This document shows, one piece after another, positions 41,192-49,513 of a stretch of DNA of 64,000 bases. The notes beneath the pieces are model-generated. The model was given only the letters and a program-made list of their open reading frames with translations. It did no database searches and was not told the DNA's origin. Both the position numbers and the translations under genes were made by a program. Each line of letters begins with the position of its first letter. Position 1 is the stretch's first letter. The stretch covers positions 348,203-412,202 of the forward strand of contig NZ_SODF01000004.1 in assembly GCF_004365875.1 (NCBI RefSeq), written 5' to 3'. The DNA comes from Kribbella kalugense (GTDB taxonomy: Bacteria > Actinomycetota > Actinomycetes > Propionibacteriales > Kribbellaceae).

Positions 41192-41242
41192 CCAGAGTTG
41201 TCGCCGCCGTAACGGATCAGGCCTCGGTGGCGATAACTCTGG
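41192..41242 (+). terminator. hairpin after leuD
   Basis: CCAGAGTTGTCGCC (41192-41205) pairs perfectly with GGCGATAACTCTGG (41229-41242), allowing one G-U, around a 23-base loop. There is no T run. It probably ends leuCD transcription. Confidence 0.6.
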
Positions 41243-41301
41243 TGTTACCCTTGCCGGGTTGTAAAGAACGAGGCTTGCGAGACCAAGGAGGTGGGACGCT
41301 C

Positions 41302-41370
41302 ATGAACAACGGCAGCGAACCCTCCAGACATACCGGTCTCGCTCGACCGTCGGGGGCCTCCTTCTTCTAG
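41302..41370 (+). CDS. 22-residue ORF before corA (possible leader peptide)
   Basis: The ORF begins MNNGSEPSRHTG and ends RPSGASFF. AAGGAGGTG (41285-41293) is an ideal ribosome binding site 8 bases before the ATG, much stronger than at most genes here. It ends 80 bases before corA. In enterobacteria, short ORFs upstream of Mg transporters sense conditions through translation, but no such relation is proven here. Alternatively it is a small protein of its own. Confidence 0.5.
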   Translation: MNNGSEPSRHTGLARPSGASFF

Positions 41371-41450
41371 CAATAGCAGAGCCTCCAGTAGTTGCGGGTC
41401 GGGCAGACGTGCGCTTGTCACTCACCCGTACCACCGCACCTGGAGGACTC

Positions 41451-42629
41451 ATGTCCGACCTGCGCCTTCGCACGATTCGTGCGTTCAGCCGCACGCCGTC
41501 ACTGCGCGCTGCCGCTCGCAAGCACGCTGCTGCCAGCGCCGCCGCCGACACTGCCGCCGCGCTCGAGCCTGCTGAGAAGCAGACGCGGGACCCGCAGATG
41601 CCCAAGGGGCACAGCGTGGTTGACAGTGCGATCTACTGCGACGGCCGCCGGGTCTCTTCTCCTGATTCGCTCGCCAGCACGTACGGCGCGCTGCACCAGG
41701 CGCCGCACAGCCTGGCCTGGATCGGTCTCTACCGGCCCGACCGCCGCGAGCTCGCCTCGCTGGCGCAGGAGTTCGACCTGCACGAGCTGGCGATCGAGGA
41801 CGCGAACGAGGCGCATCAGCGGCCGAAGCTGGAGCGGTACGGCGACACGTTGTTCGTCGTACTGAAGGCCGCGCGGTACCGGGACGCGACCGAGGAGGTC
41901 GAGTTCGGTGAGGTGCACGTGTTCGTCGGACCGGACTTCGTGGTGACGGTCCGGCACGCCGAAGCGCCCAACCTGGCAGCGGTACGACGTCGTGTCGAGC
42001 GTGACCCCGAGTTGCTCAGCCGGGGCGCCGAAGCGGTGCTCTACGCGATCATGGACAAGGTTGTCGACGGCTACGCTCCGGTGGTCGCCGGTCTCGAGAA
42101 CGACATCGACGAGATCGAGACCGAGGTGTTCCGCGGTGACCCGAAGGTGTCGCGGCGCATCTACGAACTGTCCCGTGAGGTGATCGAGTTCCAGCGCGCG
42201 ACCCGGCCGCTGATCGGCATGCTGGAGCAGCTCCGCGGCGGTTTCCAGAAGTACGGCGTGGACGAGGAACTGCAACGTTCACTGCGGGATGTGGCCGACC
42301 ACGTCACCGAGGTGGTGGAGAAGGTGGACGGATTCCGCGAGCTGCTGCGGGACATGCTGACGGTGAACGCGACCCTGGTCGCGCAGCAGCAGAACGAGGA
42401 GATGAAGAGCCTCGCGATCGCCAGCACCGAGCAGAACGAAGAGGTGAAGCGGATCTCTGCCTGGGCGGCGATCCTGTTCGCCCCGACCCTGATCGGAACC
42501 GTCTACGGGATGAACTTCGACAACATGCCGGAGCTGCACTGGGAGTTCGGATACCCGTTCGCGATCGGCCTGATGGCCTTGGTCTGCGTCGGTCTGCACC
42601 AGATCTTCAAACGCCGCGGTTGGCTCTAA
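41451..42629 (+). CDS. corA: CorA-family Mg/Co transporter
   Basis: CorA forms a pentameric channel for Mg and other divalent cations. The 392-residue protein has the soluble N-terminal domain, the long stalk helix (EVIEFQRATRPLIGMLEQL) and two C-terminal membrane helices. The signature YGMNFDNMPEL (GMN near residues 354-356) follows the first helix. GGAGG stands 5 bases before ATG 41451. The first 60 residues are Ala/Arg-rich and not conserved. An in-frame GTG at 41409 lacks support. Confidence 0.92.
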   Translation: MSDLRLRTIRAFSRTPSLRAAARKHAAASAAADTAAALEPAEKQTRDPQMPKGHSVVDSAIYCDGRRVSSPDSLASTYGALHQAPHSLAWIGLYRPDRRELASLAQEFDLHELAIEDANEAHQRPKLERYGDTLFVVLKAARYRDATEEVEFGEVHVFVGPDFVVTVRHAEAPNLAAVRRRVERDPELLSRGAEAVLYAIMDKVVDGYAPVVAGLENDIDEIETEVFRGDPKVSRRIYELSREVIEFQRATRPLIGMLEQLRGGFQKYGVDEELQRSLRDVADHVTEVVEKVDGFRELLRDMLTVNATLVAQQQNEEMKSLAIASTEQNEEVKRISAWAAILFAPTLIGTVYGMNFDNMPELHWEFGYPFAIGLMALVCVGLHQIFKRRGWL

Positions 42630-42797
42630 GCGGGCGCCGAAACCCCTTCTAGAGGCCGGATCGGGCGAAATTGTGGCACGAATCGCCCAAAACAAGGCCG
42701 AATTGCCGCGTTGGTGTTTGTGAACGGCGTGTTGAGTCCATAACGTTCCTGTGAGATCGAGCGCTGTGCTCGACGCCTACGTTCACGGAGGGAAGCA

Positions 42798-43370
42798 GTG
42801 AACAAGAGCCAGTTGGTCGAAGCGCTCGCAGTGCACTTCGACGGAAACCGCCGCCAGGCCCAGCACGCGTTGGAGTCGGTGATCGACACCGTCCAGCGCG
42901 AGCTGACCAAGAAGGGTGGCAAGGTCGCCATCACCGGTTTCGGTGCCTTCGAGGCCATCGAGCGTGGCGCGCGCATCGTGCGCAACCCGCGGACCGGTGA
43001 GACCAAGCGTGCCAAGAAGACCACGGTGCCGAAGTTCCGCGCGGGTGCGGAGCTGAAGGCCGTTGTCTCCGGCGCCAAGAAGCTGCCGAAGCTGGTAGCC
43101 CCGAAGCCGGCCGCGACCGCCACCAAGGCGGCTGCCCCGGCGAAGAAGGCCGCGCCGGTCAAGGCCGCCGCGACGAAGACCGCCGCTGCGAAGAAGACGA
43201 CGGTCGCGAAGAAGGCCCCGGCCAAGACCGTTGCCAAGAAGGCGCCGGCGAAGACCGTCGCCAAGAAGGCCCCGGTCAAGAAGGCCCCGGCCAAGAAGGT
43301 CGTCGCGAAGAAGGCGCCGGCCAAGAAGGCCCCCGCCAAGAAGACCGCGGCGAAGCGCACCGCTCGCTGA
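42798..43370 (+). CDS. hup: HU-type nucleoid protein with Lys/Ala-rich tail
   Basis: The first 90 residues form a complete HU domain (MNKSQLVEALAVHF, GFGAFEAIERGARIVRNPRTGE) that bends DNA. From about residue 95 to 190 follows a repetitive tail of Lys, Ala and Pro, mostly KKAPAK- and TVAKKAP-like units, resembling histone H1. This two-part form (HupS/HupB/Hlp) is typical of actinobacteria and compacts the chromosome. GTG 42798 follows GGAGGG. The tail repeats are also direct DNA repeats, so length variation between strains is likely. Confidence 0.95.
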   Translation: MNKSQLVEALAVHFDGNRRQAQHALESVIDTVQRELTKKGGKVAITGFGAFEAIERGARIVRNPRTGETKRAKKTTVPKFRAGAELKAVVSGAKKLPKLVAPKPAATATKAAAPAKKAAPVKAAATKTAAAKKTTVAKKAPAKTVAKKAPAKTVAKKAPVKKAPAKKVVAKKAPAKKAPAKKTAAKRTAR

Positions 43371-43400
43371 TCTTCACGCACAGCGGCACCGCACTACAGC

Positions 43401-43439
43401 GAAGGCCGGTCACCCCATTCCAGGGGTTGACCGGCCTTC
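43401..43439 (+). terminator. terminator of hup
   Basis: GAAGGCCGGTCA (43401-43412) pairs with TGACCGGCCTTC (43428-43439), and CCCC/GGGG extends the stem inside. It lies 30 bases after the hup stop. Confidence 0.85.
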
Positions 43440-43452
43440 GCCGTTGTTCAGA

Positions 43453-43491
43453 GCAACTTTTCTGGGCAACTTTTCTGGGCAACTGTTCTAG
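43453..43491. repeat. three tandem 13-bp repeats
   Basis: GCAACTTTTCTGG occurs twice in a row (43453-43465, 43466-43478). A third, variant copy, GCAACTGTTCTAG (43479-43491), contains the stop codon of the convergent minus-strand gene. Confidence 0.85.
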
Positions 43492-43694
43492 AGCCGGGTT
43501 GCGAACTCGACCTTCGTGATCGACAGCGCGGCGCCGGAGCCGGCGGTCTCGATCCGCACCCGTTGCCCCACCCGCAGATGACGCACCGGGGTATCGGCGA
43601 CCGCATGCACTGTGAACGGGAGCTCGATCCCGGTGTCGGTCAGCACAGCTCCGGAGAACGTCTCGCCGTCGTAGCGGCTCACGGTCGCTTGCAT
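43488..43694 (-). CDS. small OB-fold (cold-shock-like) protein
   Basis: The 68-residue product reads like one short beta-barrel: ATVSRYDGETFSGAVLTDTGIELPF, then LRVGQRVRIETAGSGAALSITKVEFAT. This is the strand pattern of a cold-shock or S1-like domain without the aromatic RNP motifs, so RNA binding is uncertain. It starts one base after the cofC stop and is surely cotranscribed with it. Its last codons lie in a tandem repeat. Confidence 0.6.
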   Translation of the reverse strand: MQATVSRYDGETFSGAVLTDTGIELPFTVHAVADTPVRHLRVGQRVRIETAGSGAALSITKVEFATRL

Positions 43695-43695
43695 G

Positions 43696-44367
43696 TCAGC
43701 AGGCTAGCCCTTCGGTCCCGGTCGCGGCGCCGAGAACCAAAGACATCACGTCCGCCGTCGCCGGACCGACGCCGAGTTGTACGGCGTGGGCCAGATCAGC
43801 TGCCGTGTCGACATCACGACGTACCGACTCGATCCCGGCCAGCGTGATCGGGACCGCTCCGGATGCCTGGTGGGCGAAGGCGGAACCCACACCGAAGCGG
43901 GGATCCAGCGCCACTCCGGGAGTCGCCGCCAACAGCGTCGTACCGGTGCCAGGTTGGTCGATGACGAACGAGCGGGGCGCTGTGCAGGCCGCCAGTACCG
44001 CGGTCAGCTCGGACGGACGCAGGGCCGGTAGATCGGCGGACAGGGCCGCGATCCCGTTGCCCGGGAACTCGGCAGCCGCCACAGTTGCACCATGCATCAA
44101 GGCTTCGTTGAGCCCGGCGGCCGGGAGATCCGGGATCACGTGCGCTCCGGCCGCGGTCACGTCGGCCGCGACCAGCGGGTCGTCGGTGACCACCAGGACG
44201 GCGTACACCAGGGGAGAGGCGAGGGCGGCCGCAGTAGTGTCGACAGCGAACGCGCGGGCCAGCTCCGGGCGGTGCTGAGGGTAGGCCGAAGCGAGCCGGC
44301 TCTTCGCGATCGCCGTACGCTTCACCGGGATCGCCAGGATCCAGGGAGCGACCTGTAGGTCTGCCAT
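43696..44367 (-). CDS. cofC: 2-phospho-L-lactate (or PEP) guanylyltransferase
   Basis: CofC/FbiD activates 2-phospholactate or phosphoenolpyruvate with GTP for coenzyme F420 synthesis. The 223-residue nucleotidyltransferase begins WILAIPVKRTAIAKSRLA. It has VLVVTDDPLVAADV, the metal-binding ALSADLPALRP and LDPRFGVGSAFAHQASGA. A long N-terminal frame extension is rejected because ATG 44367 gives the family start. It is divergent from plsC with 52 bases between the starts I prefer. Presence of F420 synthesis supports an actinobacterium. Confidence 0.88.
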   Translation of the reverse strand: MADLQVAPWILAIPVKRTAIAKSRLASAYPQHRPELARAFAVDTTAAALASPLVYAVLVVTDDPLVAADVTAAGAHVIPDLPAAGLNEALMHGATVAAAEFPGNGIAALSADLPALRPSELTAVLAACTAPRSFVIDQPGTGTTLLAATPGVALDPRFGVGSAFAHQASGAVPITLAGIESVRRDVDTAADLAHAVQLGVGPATADVMSLVLGAATGTEGLAC

Positions 44368-44419
44368 CAGGCAGGATTCTCCCATGACGGATGGCAGTAG
44401 CGAGCACCAGGAGGCAGCA

Positions 44420-45187
44420 GTGGACAACCAGCTGGACAACCGGCATGGTGATCCGCGGCCGCCGCGCGGCTTCTGGTTCGGTCTGATCGTCGCGATCGTC
44501 AAGCCGTTCATGATCGTGTTCACCAAGTGCCGGTTCACCGGCCGGGAGAACATGCCGCGCACCGGCGGCGTCGTCTACGTGCCGAACCACATCTCGCATC
44601 TCGACCCCGTCGTCCTCGGCTACTTCATCTGGGAATGCCGGCGGATCCCGCGGTTCCTGGGCAAGGCCTCGCTGTTCAAGGTGCCGGTGCTCGGCACGAT
44701 CATCACCAGCGCCGGGCAGATCCCTGTGTACCGGGATTCCACTCAGGCCGCGGATGCGTTCCGGGACGCGGTGGCCGCGGTCGAACGCGGTGAGTGTGTG
44801 GGCGTTTACCCGGAGGGAACGATCACCCGCGATCCGGAGATGTGGCCGATGACCGGCAAGACCGGCGCGGCCCGGATCGCGTTGATGACCGGCTGCCCGG
44901 TGATCCCGATCGCGAACTGGGGTGCGCAGGACGTCATCAAGTCGTACACGGGCAAGATCCGGTTCCGGTTGCTGCCGCGGAAGACCCTGCAGGTCCGGGC
45001 CGGGACGCCGGTCGACCTGAGCGCGTTCCAGGGCAAGCCGCTGACCAACCAGCTGTTGCACGAGGCAACCGAGGTGATCATGGCCCGGGTGGCCGAGACG
45101 CTCGGCGAACTGCGCGGCGAGACCCCGCCCAAGGAGCTCTACGACCTGCGCAAGGCCCGGAAGGCCGAAGGTGAGGACAAGGCATGA
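44420..45187 (+). CDS. 1-acyl-sn-glycerol-3-phosphate acyltransferase (PlsC family)
   Basis: This enzyme transfers an acyl chain to lysophosphatidate at the membrane. The 255-residue protein has the catalytic HX4D motif in NHISHLD (residues 56-62), then FLGKASLFKVPVLG, YPEGTIT and CPVIPIANWG. GTG 44420 is preceded by AGGAGG at 5 bases. The ATG at 44384 would leave only 16 bases to cofC and has no ribosome binding site. Its stop overlaps the gpsA start, so two steps of phosphatidate synthesis are coupled. Confidence 0.9.
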   Translation: MDNQLDNRHGDPRPPRGFWFGLIVAIVKPFMIVFTKCRFTGRENMPRTGGVVYVPNHISHLDPVVLGYFIWECRRIPRFLGKASLFKVPVLGTIITSAGQIPVYRDSTQAADAFRDAVAAVERGECVGVYPEGTITRDPEMWPMTGKTGAARIALMTGCPVIPIANWGAQDVIKSYTGKIRFRLLPRKTLQVRAGTPVDLSAFQGKPLTNQLLHEATEVIMARVAETLGELRGETPPKELYDLRKARKAEGEDKA

Positions 45188-46188
45188 CGAAAGTAGCGGT
45201 GTTCGGCGCCGGTTCTTGGGGTACGGCGTTCGCGGTGGTGCTTGCGAACGCGGGGAACCAGGTGTCCGTCTGGGGCCGGCGTGAGTCGCTGTGCGAGGCG
45301 ATCAACACCCAGCACGAGAACGCCGAGTACCTGCCCGGCCTGCGGTTGCCGGACGCGATCACCGCGACCCACGACCCGGCTGCGGCGGCTGACGGGGCGG
45401 AGGCAATCGTCCTCGCCGTACCGTCGCAGTCGTTGCGGGACAACCTGACCGACTGGGCCGGCGTGCTGCCGAACGCCGTACCGCTGGTCAGTCTGATGAA
45501 GGGTGTCGAGCTCGGTACGACGAAGCGGATGAGCGAGGTGATCGCCGAACTCACCGGCGCCGGACCGGAACGGATCGCGGTCGTCTCCGGTCCGAACTTG
45601 GCGCGCGAGATCGCCGAGGGGCAACCGGCCGCATCGGTCGTCGCCTGTGCCGACGAGGGGACCGCGGCCCGGTTGCAGAAGCTGTGTCATTCACCGACGT
45701 TCCGTCCGTACACGAACAACGATGTCGTCGGCTGTGAGCTCGGTGGCGCCTGCAAGAACGTGATCGCATTGGCCGTTGGAATGGCGGTCGGCCTCGGCTT
45801 CGGCGACAACGCCCGAGCCTCCGTGATCACCCGCGGCCTCGCCGAGATCGCGCGCTTGGGTACGGCGTTGGGCGCGGACGAGCACACGTTCTCCGGCCTG
45901 GCCGGACTCGGCGACCTGGTCGCGACGTGCTCGTCGCCGCTGTCCCGCAACCGCACGTTCGGCGAGAAGCTCGGCCAGGGCATGGCCGTCGCGGAGATCG
46001 CCGGCGGGACCAGGCAGGTCGCCGAAGGCGTGAAGTCCTGCGCGTCGATCACCGAGCTCGCGCACCACCACGACGTAGAAATGCCGATCGCCGAACACGT
46101 CACCAAGGTCGTCGCCGGCGAAATGACCCCCAAAGACATGCTCTTCAGCCTGGTCTCCCGCTCCGCGAAATCGGAGCGGTGGGGATGA
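45184..46188 (+). CDS. gpsA: glycerol-3-phosphate dehydrogenase [NAD(P)+]
   Basis: GpsA reduces dihydroxyacetone phosphate to sn-glycerol 3-phosphate, the backbone for phospholipids. The 334-residue protein has the dinucleotide motif VFGAGSWGTAF (residues 6-16), SGPNLAREIAEGQP, the catalytic Lys in GACKNVIALAVGMA (about residue 191) and TFSGLAGLGDLVATC. ATG 45184 overlaps the plsC stop. The last four bases overlap the following phosphotransferase gene. In many actinobacteria gpsA is near ddl, which here is 15 kb away. Confidence 0.95.
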   Translation: MTKVAVFGAGSWGTAFAVVLANAGNQVSVWGRRESLCEAINTQHENAEYLPGLRLPDAITATHDPAAAADGAEAIVLAVPSQSLRDNLTDWAGVLPNAVPLVSLMKGVELGTTKRMSEVIAELTGAGPERIAVVSGPNLAREIAEGQPAASVVACADEGTAARLQKLCHSPTFRPYTNNDVVGCELGGACKNVIALAVGMAVGLGFGDNARASVITRGLAEIARLGTALGADEHTFSGLAGLGDLVATCSSPLSRNRTFGEKLGQGMAVAEIAGGTRQVAEGVKSCASITELAHHHDVEMPIAEHVTKVVAGEMTPKDMLFSLVSRSAKSERWG

Positions 46189-47084
46189 TCCCGGCCGCTT
46201 TCGCGCAAGCAACCATCGATCGGGAAGGCGAGACGGGTGCGGCCTGGTTGGCCGAGTTGCCGGGGATCATCGAGGATCTGCTTGCGCAGTGGGACTGCTC
46301 GGTGGATGGCGAGGTTGTGCATGGTCAGGTTGGGGTGGTCGTGCCGGTCGAGGGTGCGGCTCTGAAGGTGTCGTTTCCGCATCCGGGAAATGTGCACGAG
46401 CCGGACGCCTTCGAGGCCTGGGACGGTCAGGGCGCCGTGAAGCTGTACGAGCGCGACGACGCCCGCTACGCCATGCTCCTGGAGCGCGCGCACCCCACGA
46501 CGCTGCTGGAGCACGACGAGGACGTCGTCGTCATCGCTGGCGATCTGCATCGACGGTTGAGGATCCCGGCGCCGGACGGCCTGCCGCGGATGTCGGAGCA
46601 GGCCGACGCGTGGGAGGAAGAGCTGCGCAAGGACGCGGCCGAACTCGACCACCCGCTGCCCGCGTCGGTGGTGGACGCGGCGCTGGCCGTTGTCGATGAG
46701 CTCGGCCGCGACCAGCCGGAGATCCTGATCCACGGGGACTTCCATCCCCGCAACATCCTTCGCGCCGAGCGGGAGCCCTGGCTGGCCGTCGACCCGAAGG
46801 GGTACGTCGGCGACCCGGCGTACGACGCGACGACGTTCCTTCGCACCCGCGCGGCTCATCAGCTCGGCAGGGACGACCTGATCAAGGTGCTGCAGAACGA
46901 GCTCGAACTGTTCGCCGAGACCGCCGAGCTCGATCCCGAACGGATCCGGCGCTGGGTCCACCTGAACCTGGTCCAGTCAGCGTTCTGGGGCCGCCGGCAC
47001 GGCTTCGGCCGAGCCCGCGGTGGCAGCGAGCTCGATCGATTCATCGCCCTGTGCGACGAACTCGCGCTCAGCTGGATCGGGTAG
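46185..47084 (+). CDS. aminoglycoside/hydroxyurea phosphotransferase-like kinase
   Basis: The 299-residue protein has the phosphotransferase core LIHGDFHPRNILRAEREPWLAVDPKGYVGDPAYD, with the catalytic Asp in HGDFHPRN and the metal Asp in DPKGY. The closest family pattern is the APH(6)/hydroxyurea group, including streptomycin 6-phosphotransferase. Whether it acts on an antibiotic or a housekeeping metabolite is unknown. ATG 46185 overlaps the gpsA stop (ATGA), an unusual partner for a resistance gene. Confidence 0.8.
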   Translation: MIPAAFAQATIDREGETGAAWLAELPGIIEDLLAQWDCSVDGEVVHGQVGVVVPVEGAALKVSFPHPGNVHEPDAFEAWDGQGAVKLYERDDARYAMLLERAHPTTLLEHDEDVVVIAGDLHRRLRIPAPDGLPRMSEQADAWEEELRKDAAELDHPLPASVVDAALAVVDELGRDQPEILIHGDFHPRNILRAEREPWLAVDPKGYVGDPAYDATTFLRTRAAHQLGRDDLIKVLQNELELFAETAELDPERIRRWVHLNLVQSAFWGRRHGFGRARGGSELDRFIALCDELALSWIG

Positions 47085-47086
47085 AT

Positions 47087-47185
47087 CTGCAGCTCGACAG
47101 GAGGTGTCCGGCCGGCTCGCCTGGGGGCACGCTCAGCTGGCCGACGATTGAGCGCCGGAGGTCGACACCTCCTGTCGAGCTGCAG
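47087..47185. repeat. 22-bp perfect inverted repeat with 55-bp loop
   Basis: Bases 47087-47108 (starting CTGCAGCTCGACAGG) are the exact reverse complement of 47164-47185. Inside, further GC-rich complementary pieces (CCGGC/GCCGG) allow a larger cruciform or hairpin. It fills the space between two convergent genes and could be a bidirectional terminator. The outer GCTGCAG ends make a small palindromic element another option. Confidence 0.75.
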
Positions 47186-47198
47186 AACAGCCGGGGCG

Positions 47199-48317
47199 TT
47201 ACCCGTTGAGGGTCTGGTTCAGGACGAGGGTGGCGGCGCCCAGGAGGGCCGCGTCCCGGCCGGTCTGGGAGCGGACCACCCGGAGGTGGGTTGTGGCCAG
47301 GGGCAACGATCTGGCGTAGATGGTTTCGCGGAGGCCCGCAAGCAGACTGTCGCCGGCCTGGGACAGTGAGCCGCCGACCACGATCACCGATGGGTTGAGC
47401 AGGCTGACCGCGGCGGCGAGGACCGTGCCGATCTCGCGGCCGGCCTGGCGTACGGCGGTTGTCGCGGTCGTGTTGCCGGACCGGACGAGCTCGACGATGT
47501 CCAGGCTCGTCTCGACACCCAGCGTGGTGGCGAGTGCGGCCGCCGATGCGATCGCTTCGAGGCAGCCCGCATTGCCGCAGCGACAGAGTTCGGTGTGCCC
47601 TTGCGCCTGGATGTGGCCGATGTCGCCGGCCGCGCCCTGGGCGCCGCGGTGCAGGCGGCCGCCGCTGATCACGCCGGCTCCGATGCCGGTGGCAACTTTC
47701 ACGAACAGCAGGTGCTCGATCTCCGGGTACGCCGTCGCGTGTTCGCCGAGCGCCATGATGTTCACGTCGTTGTCGACCAGCACCTGACCCGGAAGATCCT
47801 GGCTCAGCCGGCCGACGACGTCGTACGAGTCCCAGCCGGGCATGATCGGCGGATGGTTCGGTCGTCCGGTGCTGTGCTCGACCGGCCCGGGCAGCCCGAC
47901 TCCAGTGCCGGCCAGATCGTCAGGCGACCTCTCCGCCTCCCGGAGCAGCGCATGTCCTGCCCGTACGACGGCATCGAGAACGACCTCGGGTCCTTCGGCA
48001 ATCTTGAGCGGAGTCGTCGATCGGTGCAGGATCTCGCCGGCCAGGTCGGTGAGGGCGACGGACAGATGCGTCGCGCCGACATCTGCGGCGAGTACGAGGC
48101 GCGCGGTCGGGTTGAACCGGAACCGGGCCGGCGGCCGCCCACCGGTCGACGCGGCCTCACCCGACGGTACGACGAGACCGGCCGCGAGCAGCGCCTCGAT
48201 CCGACCGGTGACCGTGGAGCGGGCCAGACCGGTCACGTCGATCAGCTCGGCGCGGGTCCGGGCCTGCCCGTCGAGCAGCAGCCGCAGGACCGCGTCCGCA
48301 GTACCGAGATCGCTCAT
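47199..48317 (-). CDS. ROK-family transcriptional repressor
   Basis: The 372-residue protein joins an N-terminal winged helix (AVLRLLLDGQARTRAELIDVTGLARSTVTGRIEALLAAGLV) to a ROK sugar-kinase-like domain. The latter contains LAADVGATHLSVAL, GLPGPVEHSTGRP, VLVDNDVNIMALGE and the zinc motif GHIQAQGHTELCRCGNAGCLEA. Such XylR/NagC-like proteins bind sugars and repress adjacent genes. ATG 48317 is chosen over the preceding GTG. It is divergent from the oxidoreductase gene with an operator-like repeat between. Confidence 0.88.
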   Translation of the reverse strand: MSDLGTADAVLRLLLDGQARTRAELIDVTGLARSTVTGRIEALLAAGLVVPSGEAASTGGRPPARFRFNPTARLVLAADVGATHLSVALTDLAGEILHRSTTPLKIAEGPEVVLDAVVRAGHALLREAERSPDDLAGTGVGLPGPVEHSTGRPNHPPIMPGWDSYDVVGRLSQDLPGQVLVDNDVNIMALGEHATAYPEIEHLLFVKVATGIGAGVISGGRLHRGAQGAAGDIGHIQAQGHTELCRCGNAGCLEAIASAAALATTLGVETSLDIVELVRSGNTTATTAVRQAGREIGTVLAAAVSLLNPSVIVVGGSLSQAGDSLLAGLRETIYARSLPLATTHLRVVRSQTGRDAALLGAATLVLNQTLNG

Positions 48318-48346
48318 CACCGGACTTTCGTCGTACTGGCGGTGGA

Positions 48347-48381
48347 CTTTTGCTTGACAGGGTTCAAAAGGGTCCCATAGC
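48347..48381 (+). promoter_or_regulatory. promoter with ROK-type inverted repeat
   Basis: TTGACA (48354-48359) and CATAGC (48376-48381) are 16 bases apart. CTTTTG (48347-48352) and CAAAAG (48365-48370) are perfect inverted arms around the -35, as expected for a ROK repressor site. The oxidoreductase GTG lies 10 bases after the -10. Confidence 0.65.
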
Positions 48382-48391
48382 GTCCTACGAC

Positions 48392-49486
48392 GTGTCCACC
48401 AATGCGCGCAAGCTCCGGGTCGGGATCGTCGGCGGCGGCTTCATGGGCCAGGTCCACGGCCGGGCTGCCTTGGTTTCGGGAGCGACCGTGGTCGGCGCTG
48501 TCGGCTCCTCGCCGGCAAGGGCTGAGGCGGCCGCGGAGGCGACCGGAGCCGAACGTGGATTCGCGACCATCGACGAGCTGCTTGCCTCGGACATCGATGT
48601 GGTCCACGTCTGCACGCCGAACAACACGCATCGCGACGTCACGCTGAAGGCCCTCGAGGCCGGCAAGCACGTGGTCTGCGAGAAGCCACTGGCCACCTCG
48701 GTCCAGGACGCGGCCGGTCTCCAAGCCGCGGCGTTCGAGGCCGGTCTGGTCGGCGCCGTGCCGTTCGTGTACCGCTACCACCCGATGGTCCGCGAGCTGC
48801 GGACGCGGATCGCGGCCGGCGATGCCGGGACGATCACCAGCTTGCACGGTTCGTACCTGCAGGACTGGCTGGCCGGGGCGGACGATCAGAACTGGCGAGT
48901 CGACGATACGACCGGCGGCCCGTCGCGCACGTTCGCGGACATCGGGTCGCACTGGTGTGACCTGACCGAGTTCGTCACCGGCGACCGGATCGCCGCGATC
49001 AGTGCCCAAATGCGGACCGTCCGAGCCCAGCGTGGTGGCGTCGAGGTGCGGACCGAGGATCTGGCAACTGCACAGTTCCGGACCGAAGCCGGCGTGGTCG
49101 GGACGATCGTGGTCAGCCAGGTCGCGGCCGGCCGGAAGAACCGGCTGTACCTCGAGGTGTCCGGCACCGAGTCGAGCTTCGGCTTCGACCAGGAGGACCC
49201 GGACCGTCTCTGGGTCGGCCGGCGCGAAGCGTCGCAGTTGCTGACCCGCGACCCCGAGACGCTCAGCCCGCCCGCCGCGCGAGTGAACAGGCTGCCGGCC
49301 GGGCACGCGCAGGGGTACCAGGACGCGTTCGACTCGTTCGTCGCCGACAGCTATGCCGCCGTACTGGGTGACCACCCGGACGGCCTGCCGGATTTCGCCG
49401 CCGGAGCGCGGTCCGCTCGCGTGGTCGACGCCGTACTGCGGTCTGCTGCCGACGACTCCGCCTGGATCACCGTCGACAACGCCTAA
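48392..49486 (+). CDS. Gfo/Idh/MocA-family oxidoreductase
   Basis: The 364-residue NAD(P)-dependent enzyme has the Rossmann motif LRVGIVGGGFMGQVHGRA. The conserved Lys-Pro is in HVVCEKPLATS, and the catalytic DIGSHWCDLTEF contains the family His. Relatives oxidise inositols, glucose or other sugars. Together with the following TIM-barrel protein and the ROK repressor it points to catabolism of a sugar or polyol. GTG 48392 lies close behind the promoter with no clear ribosome binding site. Confidence 0.88.
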   Translation: MSTNARKLRVGIVGGGFMGQVHGRAALVSGATVVGAVGSSPARAEAAAEATGAERGFATIDELLASDIDVVHVCTPNNTHRDVTLKALEAGKHVVCEKPLATSVQDAAGLQAAAFEAGLVGAVPFVYRYHPMVRELRTRIAAGDAGTITSLHGSYLQDWLAGADDQNWRVDDTTGGPSRTFADIGSHWCDLTEFVTGDRIAAISAQMRTVRAQRGGVEVRTEDLATAQFRTEAGVVGTIVVSQVAAGRKNRLYLEVSGTESSFGFDQEDPDRLWVGRREASQLLTRDPETLSPPAARVNRLPAGHAQGYQDAFDSFVADSYAAVLGDHPDGLPDFAAGARSARVVDAVLRSAADDSAWITVDNA

Positions 49487-49513
49487 TCGCCTTCATCGCT
49501 AGGAGTCACTCAG

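Noticed and set aside
46185..47084. Acquired antibiotic-resistance island
   Set aside because: The phosphotransferase-like gene is coupled to gpsA, has the same base composition and no mobile element is nearby, so recent acquisition is not supported.
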